Assembly (NCBI GenBank): GCA_001986395.2
Contig: MQVO02000018.1
Coordinates: forward strand, 372,001-436,000
DNA from: Irpex lacteus
Taxonomy: Eukaryota; Basidiomycota; Agaricomycetes; Polyporales; Irpicaceae
Reading direction: 5' to 3'
Length of the DNA stretch: 64,000 nucleotides
The notes beneath the pieces are model-generated. The model ran no database searches and was not told the DNA's origin. It saw nothing but the letters and a program-made list of their open reading frames with translations. Shown in pieces: positions 49,228-59,393 of this stretch. Positions within the stretch are counted from its first letter, which is position 1; each line of letters begins with the position of its first letter. Position numbers and translations under genes: made by a program.

Positions 49228-50355
49228 CTATCGCGTCTTTCTTTCCCTCCACCAGCTCCCCCTCTCCGTAAGTGCCCCTCGTAATTGATTCCCTGCATCT
49301 AGAAACATCTCTGCCTCTCGATAGTCTGCGCCGCCTGAAACGCAAGCCGCATCCAAATCACAACAAGCATCAAACATAATTTGGACCAAATACCGAGGCT
49401 CAGCCCAGCACCCCAAAGCTCCAATGATCCGCCCCTCCCAATCCTTTCTCTCATTGGCAACAACAAGGTACGCAGGTAGCGATAGATCATCAGGTCTGTC
49501 CAAGAAGACTAGCTTCCCCCGTCCGCGAAGCTCTCCAAACGCGGTGATTGTGGGTCCTCCATTCACGAAGGGAGATCGATGCTTGAACGCCGACATAGAC
49601 GGGCTCATCTGTATGAGGACCTTCTCAACGGTCGGCGGTAGTTTAAACAGGGAATCAGGGTCGTCGGTGGCGGAAGAACTTGAATTGTTTGTCCCAGTAA
49701 TGACAGGTTCGGACACATGACGGAGGGCTTCGAATAAACGGACTGTAAGTGCGCCAAGGGAGGAGAAACGGACGTGAGTGAGGTTAGGAGCATGCTGGGT
49801 ATACACGTAGAAAGTTTGAGGCGATGTGAGGAGGTGAAGGCGTTGAAGGGCAGGAAAGTTTGGGTTCAAGGGTGGAAATGGCGTGGCGGATGAATGGATG
49901 CTTCCAGCGATCTCTCCGTGGATAGTGAGTTCCCGTAACACGGGGAAGCGGAAAGAAGAGAGGCTTTCATTTCCGATCCTACCCTCTGGTACGGTGCAGG
50001 TTAACGTGAGCAGAAATGGGGCCGTCGTAGAGAGGACATATTGCAACGCAGCACCGGAGGCGCCAGGAGCACCTTTCAATGGCCTTGAACTTGATAATAG
50101 GACCCACGTCGAATACGACACGAAAAGGTGGCGTACGCGAAAATGATTCGTTTGATTCTGTTTATCTCGCAGCAGTTCAGCAAACTGAGTAATCTTGTGG
50201 TACCCGATCAGCGCGACGTTATCGAACTGGAATGGGAGCATCACGTCGCGGAAATATCGAGACACCTCCAAAAGAGCGCAGGCGGTACGACCTCCATCGA
50301 CGGATGCCTCGAAAAAGATTTGAGCCCAAAGTTCTGCGGAGAGGCGGTCTGCCAT
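49228..50355 (-). CDS. F-box-like protein, intronless, copy 1
   Basis: Single 375-codon exon. Residues 4-45 form an F-box-like motif (LSAELWAQIFFEASVDGGRT, ACALLEVSRYFRDVMLPFQF), expected to bind SKP1 in an SCF ubiquitin ligase. The rest resembles the leucine-rich, irregular repeats of agaric F-box proteins (FPVLRELTIHGEIAG, FPALQRLHLLTSPQTF, APNLTHVRFSSLGALT). The C-terminal part contains YLVVANERKDWEGRIIGALG and ends WWRERKTR. The substrate is unknown. A clear paralogue lies just upstream on the same strand and a deleted relic lies between them. Confidence 0.75.
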   Translation of the reverse strand: MADRLSAELWAQIFFEASVDGGRTACALLEVSRYFRDVMLPFQFDNVALIGYHKITQFAELLRDKQNQTNHFRVRHLFVSYSTWVLLSSSRPLKGAPGASGAALQYVLSTTAPFLLTLTCTVPEGRIGNESLSSFRFPVLRELTIHGEIAGSIHSSATPFPPLNPNFPALQRLHLLTSPQTFYVYTQHAPNLTHVRFSSLGALTVRLFEALRHVSEPVITGTNNSSSSATDDPDSLFKLPPTVEKVLIQMSPSMSAFKHRSPFVNGGPTITAFGELRGRGKLVFLDRPDDLSLPAYLVVANERKDWEGRIIGALGCWAEPRYLVQIMFDACCDLDAACVSGGADYREAEMFLDAGNQLRGALTERGSWWRERKTR

Positions 50356-50646
50356 GGTGGTTAGAGTCTAAGTGCGAAAGTGAGCGACATAGTCGGTTGC
50401 TCTCTGAACGTAACACCGTGCCAATGGCGCATCCAGTACCCCTTGCCCACGGAGTTCGGCCCGGATAGTGCAATACGTGCGGGATGCAGAGATGCTCGAG
50501 GGAATAGACTCAATAGAGGATGCAGGACGCAAGTAAGCTAGGTCGTAGCTCAATGTAAACCACTGCCTATCGAATACCTCTGGCCTCTACCTGTGGAAGC
50601 CCATGCTAGTTAGCGATGACAAACACTTCAGCATAGCGCCAACGGC

Positions 50647-50785
50647 TTACAACGATTCAGCCCAATGTCTCAACGATTGCTTCTCCCAATCCTTTCGTTC
50701 GTTATCAGGGGTCGTATATATAGATAGCAATAGAGACTCCGAACAGGATTTGAGACGAAGGTTCTGCGGTTATCGTGGTTAGAGT
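50647..50785 (-). pseudogene. internally deleted relic of a third F-box copy
   Basis: The sequence around 50745-50785 (minus: GACTCTAACCACG, then ACCGCAGAACCTTCGTCTC, then AAATCCTGTTCGGAG) matches the leader and first codons of F-box copy 1, but the ATG is lost. It runs directly into NERKDWEKQSLRHWAESL, which matches the C-terminal block NERKDWEGRIIGALGCWAE of copy 1, and stops at 50647. The middle of about 280 codons is missing. Confidence 0.6.
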
Positions 50786-50852
50786 CACAGTAAGAGAGCA
50801 GGCAAGCGAAACCGTACCTAATCATTGTCCACGGAAATTGGGCCGGCTCTTG

Positions 50853-51788
50853 CTAGAGATACCCGTTCCAGCAGCCAGGTCCGCCAACGAGGCGATTCTC
50901 CCACTCTTGCCGCTCGATACGATGAGAAGGAGTTGCAGGCCCGCGAAGCGCCACTTCGGGATCTAGTAAGACCAGTTTGCCTTTCTTGTCATGACGTTGA
51001 AGCGTGGTCATCATAGGTCCTCGTCGGATATCCTCGCTGCCTTGTCTGAACGCCAACGGAACGATGCGAGTCTCGATGAGTATTTTCTCGACGCTACGAG
51101 ATAGATGGAATGGTGCAGGGGGTGGTTGTAGCACAGAACTGTTGTCAAGAGGTTGTAAAGCATCATCAATAGCTTCATATAAATCCGTGTTGAACCTCCA
51201 CAGGGATGAGAACCGTATATGTGTAAGTGAGGGAGCACGACTTGTGTAGATGTAGGCATTCTCTGGCGAAGAAAGGACGTGTAGATATCGGAGCGCAGGG
51301 AACTCAGGCTGTATCGGCACGTTATCGTCGATCGGTATGGGATTAAACAGGGGACCGTGAATTGTGAGCTCTTGGAGGTGAGAGAATGGATAGCATAGGA
51401 CACTTTCGAGACCGACCTTCTGCTGTGGCAGAGTGCTGGTGAGAGTGAGGAGAGTTGCAGCTGTGATAGCAAATATATCCCGAAGTGCGATGTCGTATTG
51501 CTCTTTCGTAATGCCCGCGTCATGCCAGCCGCGTCCTTGCCATAGATATGAGAGGAAGAGATGGCGTACACGACAGGTGTTAGGCTCGTGCTGCCTGCTT
51601 CGGAGCAGAGCTGCGAAATGGATTATCTTCGCAGGACCAATCACTGCCGCATTATCGAGCTGGAAGGGTAGCACGATGTCGCGTACTGTTCTTGACACCT
51701 CAGAGAGTGTACATGCAGTGCGTCCTCCGTCGAGACAAGCTGTACTGAAGATTTGAGACCACAATTCTACGGGCAAGTGTTCTGTCAT
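50853..51788 (-). CDS. F-box-like protein, intronless, copy 2
   Basis: Single 311-codon exon paralogous to the gene at 49228. It has the same F-box start (LPVELWSQIFSTACLDGGRT, ACTLSEVSRTVRDIVLPFQL) and the same repeats (FSHLQELTIHGPLFN, FPALRYLHVLSSPENAY, APSLTHIRFSSLWRFN). It ends early, at RQEWENRLVGGPGCWNGYL, about 60 residues before copy 1. Copy 2 is either truncated or copy 1 is extended. The expected role is SCF substrate adaptor; the substrate is unknown. Confidence 0.72.
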   Translation of the reverse strand: MTEHLPVELWSQIFSTACLDGGRTACTLSEVSRTVRDIVLPFQLDNAAVIGPAKIIHFAALLRSRQHEPNTCRVRHLFLSYLWQGRGWHDAGITKEQYDIALRDIFAITAATLLTLTSTLPQQKVGLESVLCYPFSHLQELTIHGPLFNPIPIDDNVPIQPEFPALRYLHVLSSPENAYIYTSRAPSLTHIRFSSLWRFNTDLYEAIDDALQPLDNSSVLQPPPAPFHLSRSVEKILIETRIVPLAFRQGSEDIRRGPMMTTLQRHDKKGKLVLLDPEVALRGPATPSHRIERQEWENRLVGGPGCWNGYL

Positions 51789-52025
51789 GATAGTTCAAGT
51801 CCAAGAGCGAAGGCGGAACTGCGTAAGGGTTTGTCGGAAGTCGGACCGAGGGAAATATTGATTATGATTCGAATTTTGTAGACTCAGGCAGCAGGCGCAT
51901 CATAGACCGAATGAGAATAGGTACGACTACTAAGTATCAAAAGATACCTACGATTCGCGTATTGTTAATACCTATAGCTAACATTTTTATCAAAGTACCG
52001 CAAACTCACGTTATTTGATGCTAAT

Positions 52026-52721
52026 CTAATCCTTCCTCCATGCACAGGCTCTGATTGGCGAGCCATCCGCCCCCTCCAACTTCAGCGGTACCACGCTGAC
52101 GATCCACTCTCCTTCCTGAATCGCACCAAGGTTGTTCAAATTCTCTACAATGACGGCGCCAGCCCCCAAAACAATCTTGTGCACAGCTATCACGAAGTCT
52201 GAGGAGTCGACGACGGTCTCATCCGGGCTGAACGTGTCGATGCCCAGAACCCGTACACCAAGGTCGATCAACCACTGAGAGGTGTGTGGCGCAAGGTAAG
52301 GATGATGGACATAGTCGTCGGTGGCCCAGTAGTTTGACCACCCAGTGCGTAACAGCACAATAGGTGTTTCGCCACTCGCAATATAGCTTTTGATACGGCC
52401 TTCGTATGACTTTAAATCATCTATCGCGATAACCTCTCGTTTCTGCAAGTCCTTCCCTCGTCCGGTCTGAGTAAGATCCACTACGACAGCAGGTCCAACC
52501 AGCCATGACAGGGATACTTCTTCGACGGTCTTTCCGTCGTCGATGAAGTGGGCTGGGACGTCGATGTGTGTTCCCGTGTGAGTGCCGATGCTGATCTTCT
52601 GAACACGAACACCATGTTCAGACATGGTGAGATGTGGACAGGAGCCGAAGTGCGTATCACCAGGATACGCTGGTGTTTCGTTGTTGAGTGTTTGGGAGAG
52701 GTCGACGATTTCGCCCTTCAT
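52026..52721 (-). CDS. Cyclase-family (PF04199) metal-dependent hydrolase, copy A
   Basis: Single-exon 231-residue protein of the putative-cyclase/kynurenine-formamidase-like family. The metal-binding signature IGTHTGTHIDVPAHFIDDGK (HxGTHxDxPxHF) is complete. VVVDLTQTG, LLRTGWSNYW, VLGIDTFSPDETVVDS, VIVENLNNLGAIQEGEW and the end PIRACAWRKD are all family-like, and the length is normal. Bacterial relatives hydrolyse N-formylkynurenine or cyclic amides. The fungal substrate cannot be told from sequence. A divergent paralogue lies 4.1 kb away beyond the FunK1 gene. Confidence 0.85.
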   Translation of the reverse strand: MKGEIVDLSQTLNNETPAYPGDTHFGSCPHLTMSEHGVRVQKISIGTHTGTHIDVPAHFIDDGKTVEEVSLSWLVGPAVVVDLTQTGRGKDLQKREVIAIDDLKSYEGRIKSYIASGETPIVLLRTGWSNYWATDDYVHHPYLAPHTSQWLIDLGVRVLGIDTFSPDETVVDSSDFVIAVHKIVLGAGAVIVENLNNLGAIQEGEWIVSVVPLKLEGADGSPIRACAWRKD

Positions 52722-53098
52722 CTTCGTGTGTCTTAGTGGTGTGTTAGAAAGAGAAGGCCACCTGTAACAGCAAGTATTTATCGTGCCGGTGAATGTGGCA
52801 ATTGACTTGAGGCTGTGCGAACAGTTGATAGTCTTGATATAAGCTTGATACAGCGTTCACTTCCATACAGATGTGTATTTCTTACGATAAGGAAACTAAA
52901 AACTGAATACAACAATAACTTGCCCGGGTGCCGCGGCGAGATGCAGGCTACAACATCAGATGTGCCGAGCATCATATAACGTACTATGCGCGGTATATCT
53001 CCCGAATCTGCGCTGCTCGACAACGGAAAAGACGTTGATAGAAGAGACATATATCTAGTGCGACGACGCAATGCAAACCCGACACACCTCTCTACCTC
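52722..53098. other. intergenic, promoter of cyclase A
   Basis: No gene or repeat was recognised. Confidence 0.45.
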
Positions 53099-53378
53099 TT
53101 ACACTCCGGGTCCGGTGCCGGAGCCCTTCCCAGGCTTCGCCACTTCGTCACTGTGAGACGTCTCTTCAGCGGATTCGTGCTTGGCGCGCTTCGCGTTTCT
53201 GGAGCCTCGGCTTGGGGACGACAATGCAGAGATTTGCTGCGTCAGATCTTGCACTGCATCGATGTCGTGGTCGTCCTCTGGGTTGCGGGGATGCTTCCAA
53301 GAATCAACGGCGCCGCCCTGGGCCCAAGAGAGCCGCCGACGACTGGTGCATCTGTACTGGTAGAGGGTTGAAGGTACG

Positions 53379-55880
53379 TTATGGGTATTTCGGAGAGTTC
53401 CACGTCGCCATTTTGCTCGATGTCGTCCAGCAGCTTGTCGAATATCCACGAAACTCAGGGTACAGGTCCATTGTTGCTTTCGTATCTATACCAGAGGTAA
53501 AGATGCTGCGCTCGGCTTTCTCATAGGCCTCGAGAAGTTTCTTGCGAGCCTGCTTTAGTGCGTCCGCTGTAGTCTTGAGGTGGGGATGGACGGACTGAAC
53601 TCCCGTCGAAAAGTGAGTGGGAGCAGTCATGACCAGAGCTCTTGATGCCGAATCGGTGAAGATCTCGGATGCCCATTGTTCAGTCTGCTTCTGTATCGCA
53701 GGATCAAAACCGCTATCTCCCTCGACACGACGGGGAATTGTGAGGTAGACGGCCAACCACCAGAGAGACTCTAGATCGTGTAGGGGGTTGGCTGTGAAGT
53801 TTACAGTTGTGGACTTGACAATCACCGGAGATGGTGCAATGTTTGACTTCGAAGTAACTTGCCCGCGTTTCTTCCCAAATGTTCGCTCACGGACTCCTGA
53901 TAGAGGTGCCGCAGGTTTACTGGATGCACTGGTAAGGGTAGCCTCCTCGGCATCTTGGCCAAACAGATATTCTTGCCTGTCAATCTCGACAGGAATAAAA
54001 TAAGGTGTGCCCTGTCATTGTACCTTGTCAGTAAAGAGAGCTATCACAGATAAAGGAACACTGACTATTCTTCTTGGGTGTGCAGAGCTGCAATCGTCCA
54101 TTCGCTTGCAATACTCCAGGTCGGTAATCTTGGCTGGTCCTTCGTCGCCTTCAGCAAGCAAATTACCTGAACTGACATCTCTATGGAGCCACCCAAGTCG
54201 ATGTAGAATAGTTATTCCTATAGGGACAATATTGAGTTTATTTACCGAGGACGAAAGCGAAACTTACCAATGAGCGCTTCGCTAAGCAAAGTAAAAAGCC
54301 TGCCGATAGAGTTCACTGTATCAATGGGCTTACAGGCTACCTCGGACTTGAAGATAATACGGTAATGAAATTTTCGGTGGTATATCTTGATGCTCAGGCG
54401 TCTGGGCGCGTCGCGTTCCAGCGTCACAGTGCCTACGGGGCCCTTTTTGATATCCTTCCGGGCGGTCGTTCGTTGAAGTGGGAGGTCGACACATTCAACA
54501 GGTAAATCGGCTCCTCGCCGCATGAGAGTGAAGGTATTATCCTGCTGGCTACCAACCAACACATCCCCGTGGCACGAAACTTCAAGAAAGTGGCGCTCGA
54601 CAAATTCGACGTATGTCGCCCCTGGCTCCTCTGCGTCCCGCTTCTTCGCGGCATCAAGTATGTCAGCGAGGATATCCGCCTCCCTCTTACGGTCATCGTC
54701 AATCCAGCAATCCTTGATAACAATCGATGTCTCCGGGTCGTCTAATGGATAGCCCCTCCACACACGAGTCCCCCTCCCTCTGATAGCCTCGGCACTGATG
54801 TTCGCTATGACCTCAGTTGTTCGGAAAACGGTATTCTGGTCTCGCCCTTTGTCGTCTTTCCATTCCAGTGCGATGTCGTAGATGTTTTCCTTCTGCTTCT
54901 TCCCGTAGAACACCGTGGTAATAGTAGGATCGTAGCCGAGTTGGGTAGGATTCGCGAACATGATCGAGAGGAAAAAGTGAACGATCTCAGAATGGTTCTG
55001 CATCCCACGCCCCGTAAGCAGATCGGTAGGACCGCGTCTAAGAAAAGTCAACTCACCGTGATGAAATTAAATTGCTCCGAGACGATGATGTCTGAGCGAC
55101 TGCAAAACCAGATCCGCATATGCACATCCTCGATCGTGTATCCGAACATGAACCTCCGCTGCACAGTCTCCCGCATACCATGGGTCAGAGACCACACAAT
55201 CTTGATGTTATTCTAGGAGTGACACAGGTCAACTTTACGGCACGAACCTACTAGTAGACACCTTGAACTCACGTCGTTGAAGTCATTGTCACCATTCCGC
55301 TTCTTCTTCTCTCCCGGTATAACAATGTCATCGCAATGCGGAACTTTAGGATCCTCTGCAAGCTTGTTGTTACGCTGTAGCAGCACTCCATAGCTGTCTG
55401 GCTTGGCGGTGTTCTCCCTATTGGTGGACGTCGGGGTCATAGTTGGATTGCAGATGAACTCGACGGTCTGGTGGATGTCGGCATCGTTGGACGCGAGATC
55501 AGCCGTGGCGTGAAATGCCACGCGGTTAGCGATTGTTGCGAACGGAGCGAAAACCGCGTCTTCTTTGCGCTTAGACAGCGAGGGGTCTTCTGGGAAGTCC
55601 TTCCAGCGGCGAACAATGGGCCCGTCGTCGTCTTGTTGTACCTCCACGATATCACCAGCTTCTATCAACCTGTCTACGATTACATCGACGTCGAGTTCGT
55701 CGGCCAGAGGTGGTAGTAGGTTCGTCCTGAAGTAGTGAAGCGGAGCCTGCGGGACTGCATATCCTGTATCTGCTACCGCGGCCTTACGACCGAGTTTGAG
55801 TCCTCGGCTAGTGCCCTGAACGGTGGTGGCAGCTTTACGCTTCACAGGTGTGTTAGTACTTTGTGTAGCGGGAAACGGCA
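53379..55880 (-). CDS. FunK1 fungal-type protein kinase, copy 2, with disrupted tail
   Basis: Paralogue of the gene at 19850 with the same exon layout and family blocks. These are CNPTMTPTSTNRENTAKPDS, MRETVQRRFMFGYTIEDVHM, RGRGTRVWRGYPL, IVIKDCWIDDDRKRE, WLHRDVSSGNLLAEG (catalytic loop), KITDLEYCKR, GTPYFIPVEI and HDLESLWWLAVYLTIP. The start MPFPATQSTNTPVKRK at 55880 aligns with copy 1, although the frame is open further upstream. The kinase core is intact. The open frame ends at 53379, but homology to copy 1 continues after PEF in another register (WIFDKLLDDIEQNGDVELSE) and then in a third (SALSSPSRGSRNAKRAKHES) to a stop at 53099. Two small indels in the tail, real or from assembly, explain this best. 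Confidence 0.82.
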
Positions 55881-56361
55881 TTTTGTACTCGGAGGGCGTA
55901 CAGGTAGTGGGAGGACGCAAGAATCGGCATCTATCTTGCGGTAGCTTATATACTAGGGGCCACGAGGCGTGCAGCGCATCAAAAGGCCAGAGTGAGAACG
56001 AACAATGGATGTCACGGTCACGGTTCGAGTTAGAGGCGTCTAGCATTCCCAAAGGGGCAGTTGTTGGAATCGGAGTTCAGTCGCCGCGCCAGACAGGTTC
56101 GGGCGACAGTATTTATATTGTTCAGGCTGTCCAAAGGCTCTCAAAGGTAAGCTGATAGCGCCTTTGCATTGCGATGAAAACATACAGGATTACTACGTCT
56201 CTAGAAATGACAACTAACCTTTGTTAAACTTTATGCTTGCGTATATAAATTCTGAGCTCGCCCTATGTTTGAAAGGCGATTTTTGAGCTTGGTATTAAGA
56301 ACTATAAGTCCTCGCGTCTTCAGGCAGGAGATCCGAGAAGAAAAAAAGCAGAATAATTTAA
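55881..56361. other. intergenic, promoter of FunK1 copy 2
   Basis: No gene was seen. The right end holds the tRNA terminator. Confidence 0.45.
56341..56347 (-). terminator. Pol III T-run terminator of the tRNA
   Basis: Seven Ts on the minus strand, 14 nt past the tRNA 3' end. Confidence 0.6.
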
Positions 56362-56449
56362 CGACATCAGCAGGACTCGAACCTACGCTCACAAAGTGAA
56401 TTTGATATCTAATTCTAATCAAACGCCGTAACCACTTGGCTATGATGCC
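56362..56449 (-). tRNA. tRNA-Ser (anticodon AGA) with a 6-nt intron
   Basis: A cloverleaf can be drawn by hand. Acceptor GGCATCA pairs with TGATGTC (one G-T), with discriminator G. The D-arm is GCC...GGC around AAGTGGTTAC. The anticodon stem TTTGA/TCAAA encloses a 13-nt loop TTAGAATTAGATA. The long variable arm TTCACTTTGTGAGC has stem TCAC/GTGA, and the T-arm is GTAGGTTCGAGTCCTGC. The long variable arm marks a type II tRNA (Ser or Leu), and TT-AGA-A at the start of the loop gives anticodon AGA. The six extra bases TTAGAT sit exactly where nuclear tRNA introns occur, after position 37. A box-B-like GGTTCGAGTCC is present. Confidence 0.8.
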
Positions 56450-56855
56450 TTAGCGCCAAAGCAGCAGCATAGATTCTCCCTGCAATGGCTGGCGCGAGCA
56501 ATATTCCCTTACTTGAATCGCTGTTTCACTCATCTTGTCCTCCTCCCAAGTTCATTGATGCGCCCATCTCCTAGGGCACATTCATGCGTACGTGGACCAT
56601 CACCGCGATGGCATTGCGAGGCATCCCCCCCAGGAACAGTAAGGGATAGCAATAAATATGTGCTTGTCCGGTCCAGAAATCTAAATGCGCCAAGAATCGA
56701 TTGAAGAACGGCTGTGGTATTGTATGTTGCAAAATTGACGGGTTCATTCCACTCGGGGTGACAGCTACTTCAAGAGTAGCTTGTAGGGAGCTGATCAAGT
56801 ACATATAGGAATGCATGCAAAATGAGAATTACAGGACTGCGGCCACCGGGATCTA
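56450..56855. other. intergenic between tRNA and cyclase B
   Basis: Short frames only. No gene or repeat was recognised. Confidence 0.45.
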
Positions 56856-57599
56856 TCAACGTTCCTCCCAAGCTACTGCACGAATTGGGCTCCCATCGCA
56901 ATCTACAAGATTTAAAGGTAGTAGACTGACTCGCAAGTCATTTGATGCGCTCAGCTCTAGAAGCCTCTCTAGCCCGTTCATATTCTCGACAATGATGCCC
57001 CCAGCCCCTAACCACTCTCTGTGCACGCGACCGGTGTCCCCTTCCTCTCCAATCTCGTCCGGACTCATGGTGTCCACTCCTATCACCCTCACACCCTTTT
57101 CCAGTATCCTAATCGCCGCACCAACGTCGAGAAAGGGATGTTCAGCGTATCTCGACGTTTTCCAATTCTTCGACCATCCTGTACACAGCAGCAGCGCAAC
57201 TCCCTCCCTTAACCTGCTCTCATACTTCGCAAAGTCATCCCAGTGTATAGGCTCTCTCGCCTTCTTCCACCTCAAGTCCACTACTACCGCCGGCGCCGCT
57301 GTCAACAGCGACAAGTCGAGTTTATCGACTGTCGTCCCGTTCTCGATGAAATGGTATGGCGCGTCGATGTGTGTTCCCGTGTGCGTACCCATGGTGAGGC
57401 TATGACAGGTAGACACGTCGCCGCGAGAGACGTGGGACAAGCAGCACGCTGCATACTTCGGATGTCCGTCGCAAGCTGGGACTTCTGAGGAGATTAGTGG
57501 ATGCGTGAGGTCGACAACTATGCGGTCGGAGGATTTGGCAGATTTCGTCGAAGGTGTTGAATGGTACGAAGTGGCCTGGGCTGGTGTAATTTCACCCAT
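56856..57599 (-). CDS. Cyclase-family (PF04199) metal-dependent hydrolase, copy B
   Basis: Single-exon 247-residue protein with a complete signature MGTHTGTHIDAPYHFIENGT, then VVVDLRWKKAREPIHWDDF, LLLCTGWSKNWKT, VIGVDTMSPDEIGEEGD, WLGAGGIIVENMNGLERLL and the end PIRAVAWEER. It keeps the same blocks in the same order as copy A at 52026 but is clearly diverged. It has about 25 extra N-terminal residues (Ser/Thr/Lys-rich) and a Cys-rich insert (YAACCLSHVSRGDVSTCHSL) before the signature. It is probably an older duplicate with a different substrate; the chemistry is expected to be amide or lactone hydrolysis. Confidence 0.83.
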   Translation of the reverse strand: MGEITPAQATSYHSTPSTKSAKSSDRIVVDLTHPLISSEVPACDGHPKYAACCLSHVSRGDVSTCHSLTMGTHTGTHIDAPYHFIENGTTVDKLDLSLLTAAPAVVVDLRWKKAREPIHWDDFAKYESRLREGVALLLCTGWSKNWKTSRYAEHPFLDVGAAIRILEKGVRVIGVDTMSPDEIGEEGDTGRVHREWLGAGGIIVENMNGLERLLELSASNDLRVSLLPLNLVDCDGSPIRAVAWEER

Positions 57600-58315
57600 C
57601 TCTGGCGGTACTGTGGTCTAGGATATGTGTCCGGATGAATCGTCGAGGTGCCGTCAAGAACATCCCATCTTCCGGTATTTAAGGAAATCATTCTCTGGAT
57701 ACCACTGGCACGGCTCAGCGGTATGTTTCCGTTGTGTGCTCCGAGCTACATCATACTTTAATCCTGTTGGTAATTTGACAAGCAAATTCGATGGTGCTCT
57801 AGTCCCTCAGATGGTCACCTGGTAGCGTTCGGGGTGTGCGGCCCGTTGCTGGTAGGCTTGATTTGCCGGTTTGCTTGCTGTAAGATTGGAAGATGGTGCA
57901 GGACGTGGCAGGACGTGGAATCATGAGGTAGGAATGGGTGCTGTTCGTCTGCGAAAACGGTACACGGGTGGCAGTAGCTTACGCAATGATAGGCTTGTGT
58001 TATCAGTGCTTTACGTGTTGGGCCACTCAAGGCCACTCATCGTCTTAGCCCGAGCAGTAATTTTGCCGATTGTGAGACGACGTCATATCAGGGTTTCATT
58101 GCTATCAACGCTGCATATCTCAGCGAGATGGGATACTGTAATCACAGGCCACTGTCAAGATCTTCGTCTAGACGAGATTCACTATACATTCAATCAGAGC
58201 CGTAGATATAGCAAATTACAACACTGCGTGTTCCTCATACACACCATATAACACCGTCATTACAGACCTCTGCAGCAATTTCCCTGACACAAGGTACTAA
58301 CCCACAGAGCCCTCA
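57600..58315. other. intergenic region
   Basis: Promoter of cyclase B on the left; no supported gene, repeat or RNA. The right end carries the 3' flank of the gene at 58316. Confidence 0.45.
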
Positions 58316-59393
58316 CTAGAAATAAAAAGGAGGACCATAATCGGTTTCCCATCCCCGTCGAATAAAATCTTCCCAGACGTCTCCCTGACGCTTCGCCTCT
58401 CGAGGGACCTTCACAGTATCATACGCTGCAAGCCTCTTGTACCCCTCACCAGACCTCCTTTCACCTCTGCGCGACCGAGAACGTGCCACTTCCTCGACAT
58501 CGCTGGACTGTTCATCCGTATCGGCGTCGTCTGAGGCCACATCGTCAATACTGTCGCCCAAGTCAGAGCTTGCGATCGAGGTGTGCTCTTTCTCCCAGGC
58601 TTGTCCTATACTCCCGTGGCTCGGATGCGGCATAGGGCGCAACGCACAAAGCTTAGGCATACCGACGCGTCCAACTTTCTTGAATAACGCTTGGTGGTCG
58701 ATCGTGCCACAGAGGGTAGCATCCGAATCGACGCTCGACGCAGACGGCTTGCGATCTGCTAAGACATGGTACGGCAACGGTACTGAAAGATGCTGGGCCA
58801 CGGCGTGGAAGTTGGACTCCGGGAGCTCGACAACGGAGGAATCTTCAAGATGGTGTACCGCGTCGCGCCAGAGCGCACCGTCGCTGCCGAACGACATAAC
58901 AGTGCCACTGCACCTGGATGTGGCCACATCGACACTCTGTGGCGAACCAGGGATTTCGGGGAGCTCGTCGATAGGGATGTCGTAGACCGTGTCTTGCGTG
59001 TCAGTGCTCCGAATGGATATTGGTCGTTCTTCGAAGACGTCGTGGCCGGTGTACGGAGTGTGGCAGGAGTTACTCAGAGGAGTGATTACTTGAGTTTTGC
59101 TTGTGGCCGCATCGCGTGTGCCACTGGACCTGCGGCGCTCGTTCGACGCGTAGGAATGTCGAGGAGCGAACTTGTAGGGGACGAGATGAAGTTGAATGGG
59201 TGTACGTCGCGCCAGGCGAAGTGCCACCTTGACCTGCATGAAATAAAACAAGGAACGCGTCAATAAGAGAACAAGGAACATCAGAGACGCGACGCGACTC
59301 CCTGAAGAGGAAATGAGAAATGAACGAGATGCGTACCTTACCCGACAGCTCGGTATCCACTGAGCTCACACTCGATGACGCTCTTCTGCTCAT
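58316..59393 (-). CDS. unrecognised protein, two exons
   Basis: Exon 1 (59393-59337) encodes MSRRASSSVSSVDTELSGK and joins through a 103-nt intron (GTACGC...ATGCAG) to exon 2 (59233-58316), VKVALRLARRTPIQLHLVPY.... The protein is about 325 residues, basic at the N-terminus, with an acidic Ser/Asp-rich patch (DSIDDVASDDADTDEQSSDV) before a basic SRSRRGERRSGEG run. It ends WEDFIRRGWETDYGPPFYF. There is no domain, signal peptide or membrane segment once the intron is removed; the hydrophobic run seen when reading through the intron is an artefact. The function is unknown. Confidence 0.62.

Noticed and set aside
49424..50146. Plus-strand frames opposite the F-box gene
   Set aside because: Antisense shadows; the minus-strand frame has the F-box and repeats.
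52026..57599. A secondary-metabolite or defence gene cluster built around the cyclases and FunK1
   Set aside because: No backbone synthase, P450, transporter or regulator is linked; neighbours are tRNA and housekeeping genes.
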